Of a stretch of DNA of 22,195 bases, positions 8,193 to 15,800 are shown one piece after another. Under the pieces are notes generated by a model. It worked only from the letters and a program-made list of their open reading frames with translations. It did not search any database and had not been told where the DNA came from. The stretch lies in the IMG/VR virus record IMGVR_UViG_3300028115_000135, positions 1 through 22,195 of that record, one strand, 5' to 3'. The position numbers were made by a program, and so were the translations under genes. This DNA is from a virus. Every line of letters begins with the position of its first letter. Position 1 is the first letter of the stretch.

Positions 8193-9736
8193 GCTACGGC
8201 ACCCCCTTCAAACATTCGCATCATATTATACATGTTTTTCATGCCTTGTTGACGACTTCCACCGCCCGCGCCACGCACCGCATCGGCGGTCATTACAAAC
8301 TCGCCATCTGAAAGCATGGCCGGAACACTGTCGGAAGTGCCTGTACCCGGACCAGAAATAGGGCCATTACGGCGCGGGAAATTTTGTACGCCACCACCGT
8401 TTGCCGCGTAAATACCACTTATTGGGTTGCCAAAGCGGTCATAGCCAAACACTTGATCGCTGCCTATTTGACCTTGCGCAATTAATGCTTGCAGATCAGG
8501 CAGTTGCAGATCAGGCAGTGCAAAAGACGGTGCATTGGGGTCTTGAGCCATGGCGTTAGGCATTGCGCCGGCCATTTGTACCATGTCTTGGTTTGTTGCG
8601 CTTATGCCGGGAACGCTGGAGGCAGGGACAATGCTGTCGTTTACGCCGGGAAGCGGATAACGCTCTGGAACGCCCACGCGCACCGCGTCGATTTCTTCCT
8701 GCGTTAGTTCCGGATACGGGCTAAATCCTTCGGGCAAGCCTTGCCCTTCTGGCGGATCAAACGCGCCCGCCGCAAAGGCTACGCCTGTGCCGGCTAATGC
8801 CGCGGGGCCAAATTGCTGAAGTACGCCGGGAGCCGCTTGTGCTATCTGTTCAGCCGCAGTTAATGTACTAAACCCCGGAACAGTAGCCTTAAAAGATTCT
8901 ATGTTTTTAGCCAATAAGTCTTGCTTGCTGGGCAACAAAACGTCTTTTGCGGTTTGTGCAAAAGTTTTACTGCCTTCAACTGCGGATTTTCCCGTTTCTC
9001 CAAGACGCGCTAACTCTGAACCCGCTACGTTTGGAGTTGCCCCCGCCATCGGCTTGCGGCCAAAGAAACTATACGCTGGATCGCCTTGGAAGCCTTTTCC
9101 AATGCCGCCTAAGAAACCACCTTCTTTTCCAATATTACCAATGCCGGACGAAAGACCGCCTATAGCGCCACCAATAAGCGCCGCCTTCATACTGTCTTCA
9201 AAACTCTTGCCTTGCGCCAATGACCCGAGGCCCGCGCCCAACGCGCCAGAGGCAATTGTGCCCATGCCGGGAAAAACAGCATTTAACACAAAGGGTAAAA
9301 CAACAGGCGCAATCTTTTTAACGACGTTTACAACGCCCTTTACCGCCTTTTTAATTCCACCAACAAGCTTTTTAAGAAAAAACTCTCGCTGCCCCGTCAT
9401 AGGATTAACCGAGTTACTATCTGATCCAACCACATACGCGTCAGGATCCGCCCCCTCCGCAGCAATAGCCTGATTAATCATGGCCAGCATTTCAGGGTTT
9501 TTCTCCGCAACCTCCCGGGGAACCATAACTTCCCGCTCAGAAGCATGAACAATGTATTCATCGCCCTCGCGGCCCATGTTCGCCATGCGCTCCGCCACAT
9601 CTCGCATAGAGTTAATACCCTTAGGAGCGCCAAACATTAAAATGCTGTCGTCTATTTCGTCCATGTTGGAAGCTAGAAAGGAGCCAATACCGCGGTCATC
9701 AACCTCTATCATTTGTGCGCCATTGTTTGCCATCAT
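8189..9736 (-). CDS. 515-aa virion protein with hydrophobic centre, possible ejection protein
   Basis: The N-terminus (residues about 1-110) contains YIVHASEREVMVPREVAEKN. The C-terminus contains GTSDSVPAMLSDGEFVMTA and ends with EGGAVA. Both are variants of the 'pathway to GEFV' motif common in tape-measure and internal proteins of phages. Residues about 130-215 are basic then hydrophobic (LVGGIKKAVKGVVNVVKKIA followed by Gly/Ala/Leu-rich segments), a layout typical of membrane-interacting segments. The start at 9736 overlaps the zinc-ribbon gene as ATGA and has a good GAGGTGAGGC ribosome site; the second Met, at 9733, is an equally possible start. Position after the gp10-like protein suggests an internal virion protein. 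Function is inferred, not recognised. Confidence 0.88.
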   Translation of the reverse strand: MMANNGAQMIEVDDRGIGSFLASNMDEIDDSILMFGAPKGINSMRDVAERMANMGREGDEYIVHASEREVMVPREVAEKNPEMLAMINQAIAAEGADPDAYVVGSDSNSVNPMTGQREFFLKKLVGGIKKAVKGVVNVVKKIAPVVLPFVLNAVFPGMGTIASGALGAGLGSLAQGKSFEDSMKAALIGGAIGGLSSGIGNIGKEGGFLGGIGKGFQGDPAYSFFGRKPMAGATPNVAGSELARLGETGKSAVEGSKTFAQTAKDVLLPSKQDLLAKNIESFKATVPGFSTLTAAEQIAQAAPGVLQQFGPAALAGTGVAFAAGAFDPPEGQGLPEGFSPYPELTQEEIDAVRVGVPERYPLPGVNDSIVPASSVPGISATNQDMVQMAGAMPNAMAQDPNAPSFALPDLQLPDLQALIAQGQIGSDQVFGYDRFGNPISGIYAANGGGVQNFPRRNGPISGPGTGTSDSVPAMLSDGEFVMTADAVRGAGGGSRQQGMKNMYNMMRMFEGGAVA

Positions 9737-9960
9737 GCCTCACCTCTAATAGCTTCGGGCGCAGTGACCGAAATTACCGTGCTGCGCGCTTCAGAACCCG
9801 TCCAAGGCTCGTTACAATCAGGACATTTTCCATCCGGGTAACTCGCAACTTCTTCGGGGGTATCCACTGCGTTATTACAATTTATACAATGCACCATATC
9901 AGAACTTGTGGAAGGTTTCCAGCGAGAGCCGTCTGCCATAGTAATAATAGTATCGCTCAT
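9733..9960 (-). CDS. 75-aa zinc-ribbon protein in the virion operon
   Basis: Four cysteines form two CxxC knuckles: C25-x2-C28 (HCINCNN) and C46-x2-C49 (KCPDCNE), separated by 17 residues. This is the spacing of a rubredoxin-like or zinc-ribbon fold. The N-terminus (TIITMADGSRWKP) looks like a short beta hairpin. The gene is overlapped by 4 nt at both ends: its ATG shares ATGA with the stop of the 98-aa gene, and its stop shares ATGA with the start of the 515-aa gene. It is therefore tightly coupled to structural translation. I recall similar small proteins in marine podovirus-like genomes but no known function. A small structural or assembly factor is more likely than a transcription regulator because of the context. 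Confidence 0.88.
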   Translation of the reverse strand: MSDTIITMADGSRWKPSTSSDMVHCINCNNAVDTPEEVASYPDGKCPDCNEPWTGSEARSTVISVTAPEAIRGEA

Positions 9961-10253
9961 GTTATTGTCACCGTTACTGTGCCTACACCGCCCGTGGCCT
10001 GCGAACCGCGAACATAGGGAGAATGTGCTAGGGGTACTCTAACATATCCATCATGGTTAAAGATAGCCCCCGGCTCTAATCCACTGTCATCCGTCTGTAA
10101 ATTAGTAAATACCGCAAAAGTATTGCGTCCCTCCCCGGGGTTTTGCATCTGTTCCAAATACACCGCAAATGAACGTACAACCTCCGCAAGATACTGCTGG
10201 TCATACTCCGTTGGAGCAATTGGAAAGAAGGGAAGAACAAGGTTTCGGGACAT
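9957..10253 (-). CDS. 98-aa conserved structural protein
   Basis: I chose the ATG at 10253 (MSRNLVLPFFPIAPTEYDQQ) rather than the upstream ATG at 10304. This start forms TAATG with the stop of the gp10-like gene, and sequence before it only shadows that gene. The protein has an N-terminal helix (YLAEVVRSFAVYLEQ), a central stretch with FNHDGYVRVPLAHSPYVRG, and ends in ATGGVGTVTVTIT. That tail matches the repeat unit of the 234-aa protein. I recall homologues of this overall pattern in marine phages next to gp10-like genes. It is probably a virion component made in step with the tail protein. No enzymatic motif is visible. Confidence 0.88.
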   Translation of the reverse strand: MSRNLVLPFFPIAPTEYDQQYLAEVVRSFAVYLEQMQNPGEGRNTFAVFTNLQTDDSGLEPGAIFNHDGYVRVPLAHSPYVRGSQATGGVGTVTVTIT

Positions 10254-12367
10254 TAACGCATCCCGTCTGGTTGAACGTCCACACGCGGCGACCCAAGGCG
10301 CCATGTTGTGCCGGCGTCCGACGTTTCAATCTTAAAAGCAAACGACCTGCCGCGTAATCGCACGTTTACTTGTTCCGTAAACTGCTCTACCGGCACCGAC
10401 GCCGTTTTCTCCACAATCTTAGCATTGCTTTGTAAATAATTGCCGCCCGGGTAATTACGCGCTTTCAACGTCATTGTAGCTTGCGGCGTTTGATTGGTGC
10501 TGTCTCGAAACGTTAAATCCGGTATCATACGGCGTAAAAAGGCAAACTGATCGCCCTCGCCCAAGTCCATCTGACTGCTTTCAATATACGCACTAATGCC
10601 GCTGGCCGGGTTGGTGCTGCCGTCATCAAAACCTTGTTCGTGGAAATACAGCACATGATCTGTGCCCGCGGCCACCGGCAAGTCTTCCACGCCACGATCA
10701 AGCCAAACCGTGCGGGCCAACGTGCCATAATACCAAATCTGCTGTTGATAGTTGTACACCACATAACGGTCATTCTCACTGCTGGAAGCAGACGGATAAA
10801 ACCACCAAACCTCTGAAAACGCGGTGTTGGTAGACGCCGTAACCTTCTCAAGCTGGTCTGTGTTAATGTCGCTAAACACATAGTCCCGAACCGTACAGGG
10901 CAGCCGTTGCACCGCACCGCCATACACATAAAACTCTTCCGCACCCATCCAAAACACATTGTCTTCAACCGCAATCGCCGCTAACGGCCCCGCAATCGTA
11001 ATGTTTTCAGACACCGTGTTAATACCAAACGTAAACGGCGGACCCAAAAACTGCATCGCATGTAGTGATACATCTGTATATACAAGAACCTGCTGGCGCG
11101 TTTCGATAGCAGTAATAATCTCGGACCCCGAGCCCAAACGCAAATCCCCGGCCGTATTTGTGGCCGTTGCCGCCCAATCGGTTAGAGATTCTTGGTCCGA
11201 AAACCTGATAAGCAACGGATCCTGTACCCCCGGATTAGTCTGGCTATCACAACCAAACGCTATAATGTGCCTGTCACGGTCAGATACCAAAACCTTTTTG
11301 GCAATTGTGGGCGTCGTATTAGCCCCGGCTAACGAAGCAAGCTCCACGGCCCGCGTACTGACGCCGTTGCTTTTATCCCAGTAAAAAATATCCCCATCGC
11401 GCACGTTGATAAGTAAATCCTCACCAAAGTTATCATGCGACCAGATACGAAGGGTTTGTCCCGACGCAGACAACGACGCTGCACTGCCCCATGTTCCACG
11501 GCTCCACGTTCCCGCGCCCCAGCCAGTGCCAGTGATTGTGGTATCAAGGCCCGTGTTGATTTGATATGCGCCCACAACGCTTGAGCCACCATTGCCGCTA
11601 TCGCTCGTAGACGCAAAAACAAGCGTGTCATCTATTCCGCCCGAGGTAGTGATCGAAGAAATAGAAGCAACGGAGCGAACGTTTATGTAGTAGCTGTTGT
11701 CGTTTTTAACATAAACGACTTGGTATTCTTGGTTTAATATCTCCGCCGTAACAGCATCGCCTAACGTAGCTGCCCCTGAAAACGTAACAAAGTCGTTTTC
11801 TAAAGCACCGTGATCGGTGTCGGTCACAATAATCGTGGAGCAAGTAACTGCCGCGCTAGAGGAATGCGCCGCAGCCGTGGTGCTACGAATACCCCGCACA
11901 CAACCCACTAGAGTATTGCTGGAGATATTGGCGTAGCTGATAATCTCTGTACCAATTTTAATAATACCGGAATCCGGAAATCCGCTCGCGCTTGTAAGCG
12001 GGATATTATCGTCAATGGCACTAATGCCCGCAGACAACGTATTGGCCGAGGCCGAAAACGTTACGTCCCCCGCAGCCGTAGTTGCACGAATAGGCGTAAT
12101 GTCGTTATACCCGCCGCCCTCGTTAATGTAATACTTTAAGTGCGTACCTACACCCAAGTACCGTTCGCCGTTTAGCGCGACCCATGGGTGCAACGCACGG
12201 CATGTACCTAAAAAGTAGGTGGAAGAACTGGGCTCCCACCCACCTATTTTTTCTGGAAAGCCAAAACGAAACCTGACCTTATCCATATCAAACCAACCGC
12301 CCTCATTAGAGTACGATGTGGTTTCCCTGTTTATTCCGGGTCGGAACTGGAGTTTGGTCAGTGGCAT
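10253..12367 (-). CDS. P22 gp10-like packaged-DNA stabilisation (tail) protein
   Basis: The N-terminus (MPLTKLQFRPGINRETTSYS, then GGWFDMDKVRFRFGFPEKIGG) is typical of phage stabilisation proteins related to P22 gp10, which form part of the tail hub that plugs the portal and retains DNA. Further Trp/Tyr-rich beta segments (VFWMGAEEFYVYGG; QQQIWYYGTLARTVWLDRG) fit the beta-propeller-like body of this family. At 704 aa it is much longer than P22 gp10 (about 470 aa). Much of the excess is explained by two inserted modules at residues about 110-172 and 178-236. The start lies 9 nt after the DUF6447-like gene, behind GGGGTG. It cooperates with the gp4-like adaptor encoded upstream. Confidence 0.85.
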   Translation of the reverse strand: MPLTKLQFRPGINRETTSYSNEGGWFDMDKVRFRFGFPEKIGGWEPSSSTYFLGTCRALHPWVALNGERYLGVGTHLKYYINEGGGYNDITPIRATTAAGDVTFSASANTLSAGISAIDDNIPLTSASGFPDSGIIKIGTEIISYANISSNTLVGCVRGIRSTTAAAHSSSAAVTCSTIIVTDTDHGALENDFVTFSGAATLGDAVTAEILNQEYQVVYVKNDNSYYINVRSVASISSITTSGGIDDTLVFASTSDSGNGGSSVVGAYQINTGLDTTITGTGWGAGTWSRGTWGSAASLSASGQTLRIWSHDNFGEDLLINVRDGDIFYWDKSNGVSTRAVELASLAGANTTPTIAKKVLVSDRDRHIIAFGCDSQTNPGVQDPLLIRFSDQESLTDWAATATNTAGDLRLGSGSEIITAIETRQQVLVYTDVSLHAMQFLGPPFTFGINTVSENITIAGPLAAIAVEDNVFWMGAEEFYVYGGAVQRLPCTVRDYVFSDINTDQLEKVTASTNTAFSEVWWFYPSASSSENDRYVVYNYQQQIWYYGTLARTVWLDRGVEDLPVAAGTDHVLYFHEQGFDDGSTNPASGISAYIESSQMDLGEGDQFAFLRRMIPDLTFRDSTNQTPQATMTLKARNYPGGNYLQSNAKIVEKTASVPVEQFTEQVNVRLRGRSFAFKIETSDAGTTWRLGSPRVDVQPDGMR
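11657..11836 (-). other. Inserted module 2 (DHGxxxxDFVTFSG...LNxxY)
   Basis: Residues about 178-236 read TDTDHGALENDFVTFSGAAT, a Gly/Thr loop, LNQEYQVVYV and SYYINV. This matches a recurrent beta module seen inserted in diverse phage structural proteins. It sits directly after module 1. Confidence 0.6.
11852..12040 (-). other. Inserted module 1 (GFPxSGxIxIGxExIxY...LxGCxRG)
   Basis: Residues about 110-172 of the gp10-like protein carry the pattern FPDSGIIKIGTEIISY, then NTLVGCVRGI, then T-x-A-x-x-H. This short beta module is widespread as an insertion in phage tail and baseplate proteins. Confidence 0.65.
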
Positions 12368-12376
12368 TTAGCACCC

Positions 12377-12610
12377 CTAGTTTACAACTTCCGCCTCTTC
12401 GACTTCCTCTGGATTTTCCAAAGCGTCAGCCAAGAGTTCAACAAACTTCTGACGGCCTACCGCAAGCTGGTCCAAGTTAAACTGAGCGTTATCCATTTTA
12501 CGCCCTAGATCGTTTACATGGTTTAGCATTGCTTTTTGTTTATCCGTCATGTCTTCGACAAAGTATTCTATGTCGTTGACTGTAATCGGGGTCTTTTCAT
12601 TTTTTCCCAT
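12377..12610 (-). CDS. DUF6447-like small acidic protein
   Basis: 77 aa. ITVNDIEYFVEDMTDKQKAM followed by one helix of about 45 residues matches the pattern of DUF6447 proteins: a short beta element with I-x-Y, then 'L/M-(S/T)-x-x-x-K/Q-x-x-L' and a coiled-coil helix. These are common in marine cyanophages and their relatives. The C-terminus is acidic (ALENPEEVEEAEVV). A strong AGGAGA ribosome site lies 8 nt before the ATG. Function is unknown. Its location just after the fibre and another small gene suggests a fibre- or tail-associated accessory, but that is inference. Confidence 0.85.
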   Translation of the reverse strand: MGKNEKTPITVNDIEYFVEDMTDKQKAMLNHVNDLGRKMDNAQFNLDQLAVGRQKFVELLADALENPEEVEEAEVVN

Positions 12611-12633
12611 TACGAGTCTCCTATGTTAAAGTT

Positions 12634-12855
12634 TTACGAGTTAGCTGCAATAGCTGCATTGGCAGCAGTCATATCTTCTGTAGTCCAGAAGTCTTTAGCA
12701 ACCATTAGCTGTAGATGCTCTACGTTGCGTGACACAGTGTCAGCCCATTCAGCATCTTCCATGTCCTCTGGTTTGCCAGCGTTTAGCAAGTCAACAGAGT
12801 GACCCATTGCTGTGTAGTGTTGTGCGATTTCTTCCGCAGTTGGTGTATCAGTCAT
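12634..12855 (-). CDS. 73-aa conserved marine-phage protein
   Basis: 73 aa, acidic and helical: TAEEIAQHYTAMGHSVDLLN, then EDMEDAEWADTVSRNVEHLQ, a Lys-Asp-Phe-Trp motif (AKDFWTTEDM) and an Ala-rich tail. I recall near-identical small proteins from cyanomyoviruses and other ocean phages, usually near fibre genes, with no assigned function. It has an excellent ribosome site (AAGGAGAAAGAC before the ATG). It sits 24 nt downstream of the fibre stop and is CpG-poor compared with the flanking genes, in keeping with recent arrival together with the 3' end of the fibre gene. Confidence 0.85.
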   Translation of the reverse strand: MTDTPTAEEIAQHYTAMGHSVDLLNAGKPEDMEDAEWADTVSRNVEHLQLMVAKDFWTTEDMTAANAAIAANS

Positions 12856-12879
12856 GTCTTTCTCCTTTTCTGACTAATG

Positions 12880-15800
12880 TTATGCGTTTTCTAGGGCAGT
12901 TACTTTTGCCTCTAGAGTTTCAATACGATCCATTGCCTCTTGCAGTGCCTTGACTGCTTTCATGTAGAGGATGGAGTAGTTGACCTGCTTAGTGACTGTT
13001 CCAAGATCGTTCAGATCATCATCTTTATCTGGGCTTTCAAACACAAGACCGCCCATTCCAGCCGCTTCAACTTCTTGCGCAATGACCCCCAGCATATTTG
13101 GTGCGTCAAGATTATCTGCTTTCATGCTGTACTTGCGGACAGTCAACGCCTTGATGTCATCCCATTGCGATGAAGCATCAACAATGTTTTCTTTCAGCTT
13201 AATGTCTGAGATAGCACCGTAACTATTGTTTGTATTTACAACATTGCCGTTAGAATAAATCCTCATCCTATCTGTGGTTGAATCAGTGCATTGCAAAAAG
13301 TAAGCAGTTGTATTGTTAGGTGAGGCGTTACTAAAACCAATGGCAGGGCCATAGGGGGTATTTCCTAAGTGTCTAAATATTGCTATGTTTTGGGCGTTGG
13401 TATCGCTTCTCATATCCCAGTAAGGATATGAATTTCCTCCGTGCCAAAACAACCTAGGATTACCATCCCCATCCGACAGCACGATGTTGTTGCTTGAGGT
13501 GCGGATGTCCAAGCCGCCTTGGTTGCCGTTGTAGCGGCCTATGATGGTGTTCTTAGCGCCACTACTAACTAAAATCCCACACTCATGCCCAAGAAAAGTA
13601 TTACTTGCCCCAGTTGCAGTGCGTCCTGCCATACGACCTATCATAGTTGAAGCACTAAGAGCAGTTCCATCACGACCCGCTTCATGCCCAATCAAAACAT
13701 TTTCACTGCCAGTTATATTTTCATATCCTGCTTTAAGACCCAGAACAGTGTTAAAAGTGCCAGTAGTGTTATCGTGTAATGCTTGATACCCAACCGCTGT
13801 GTTGTTGCTGGCGGTGGTGTTATTTAGAAGTGCTGAGTGACCCATAGCCACGTTGTTTGCACCTGTGGTGTTTTCGTACAAGGTGCGATAGCCAATGGCT
13901 ACGTTTAGACCGCCTGACGTTGTATCAAGCATAGATTGATAACCAATAGAAACATTTTGCCCTGAGTTTGATGCGTAAGAAGCCTGATAACCCAGAGCAG
14001 TGTTTTGGCTGGCGGTGGTGTTGGAGACAAGAGATTGATGTCCGACTGCCGTGTTGAAACTGCCAGAGATGTTTTGCTGCAACGCATCTTTTGCAAACGC
14101 AGCGTTCTCTTGACCAGTTGTGTTGGCATACATCGCTGTGTAACCAACAGCAGTGTTCTTGCTGGCGGTGGTGTTTTTGTTTAAAGCAGCATGACCCATT
14201 GCCGTGTTATAGTTACCTGTAGTATTTTCAAACATACTATCACGGCCAATAGTCGTGTTTTGTTCACCCGTGGTGTTATAGTATAAAGATGTAGTACCTA
14301 ACGCAGTGTTATAGCTACCTGTGGTATTGGTATACAGTGCAAGCCTACCAATAGATGTGTTTAGTTGGCCTGTGGTGTTAGAATATTGTGATTGATACCC
14401 AACGGCTGTGTTGTTGCTGGCGGTGGTGTTGCTTTCTAATGCAGACCTACCAAGTGCGGTATTGTTGGCTCCTGTTGTGTTAAAGTATAGAGCAAAGCCT
14501 CCAGCAGCTAAGTTTTGCCCACCTGTAGTGTTAGTAAACCCCGCCTTTACACCCAAAAAGGTATTAGGTGTACCAGTAGTATTACTATACCCCGCTTGAT
14601 ACCCAACGGCAGTGTTGTTGTCGGCAGTGGTGTTGGCATGTAAAGACTGATGACCAATAGAAACGTTATTTGCGCCTGTCGTGTTGGCCTCAAGTGACTG
14701 CGCCCCAACACCTACGTTGTAGCTACCTGTTGTGTTATTATATAAAGAATTAACACCAACAGCCACACCATTGCTGCCAGAAGTATTATCAAGCATAGCT
14801 GCGTAACCAATAGCCGTATTACTAGATGCTGTAGTATTAGCACCTAAAGTGTCCATACCCAATCCAGTGTTGTAGCTACCTGTTGTGTTTGAAATAAGTG
14901 CGGTACGACCAACAGCAACGTTTCTAATACCTGTAGTATTGGCTTTCAAAGTGCCTTCACCAACAGCGGTGTTTCGGTTTCCTGATGTATTGGCAACCAT
15001 AGACGAACGACCAACAGCAACGTTGTATGAACTTAGATTAGCTTTAAGCGCACCTTCACCAACAGCAACGTTTTCTAAGCCAGTAACGTTTGCTTGCATC
15101 GCTTGAAAACCGACAGCCGTATTGTTACCCGCAGTAGTGTTTGCAGTCAGTGCATAACTGCCAAGAGCGGTGTTGCCTGTTCCAGTAGTGTTTTGTTTTA
15201 AAGCGGTATAGCCTACTGCTGTTGTGTCTCCATTCGTACTAGAATACCCTGCTTGGTAACCCAGAAGAGACAGTCTTTGATTGCCCGTTGCGCTATACCC
15301 AGCCTCAACTCCAACAGCAGTGTTTTCAGATGCGGTGGTGTTAGAACCAAGTGCATCCCGTCCGACAGCTACGTTTTTTGCGCCAGTAGTATTTGATGTC
15401 AAAGCACGGAAGCCAACAGCCGTGTTGTTATCCGCTGTCGTATTAGCCTCTAATGCCTCACGACCCAATGCAGTGTTAAACTCACCTTCCGTGTTTGTGT
15501 ACATTGCACGATAACCAAATGCACTGTTACCAGATGCGGTGGTACTGGAGTACAGCGAAAACGCTCCCGATGCAGTATTATATGCACCTGTTGTATTATT
15601 CGTTAGGGCTACTGCTCCAAAGCTCGTGTTGTCATTAGAAGTTGTTGTTCCCTTCCCAGCACCTTTACCAACAGAAGTGTTTCGTATCCCTGTAGTGTTG
15701 GCATAACCAGCTTCGTAACCAACAGCGGTGTTTTCGGTTGCGGTGGTGTTGGAGAATAACGCATCAGCACCAACCCCAACATTGTACTGACCAGAAGTAG

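Noticed and set aside
1-9736. Annotating one of the large proteins as the tail tape measure
   Set aside because: The tail components are podovirus-like, and no long heptad-rich tape measure with accompanying tail-tube or frameshifted chaperone genes is seen; the GEFV-type motifs alone are not enough.
10254-10304. N-terminal extension of the 98-aa protein (start at 10304)
   Set aside because: It overlaps the end of the gp10-like gene; the ATG in the TAATG overlap at 10253 is better placed and begins the conserved MSRNLVLPFFP segment.
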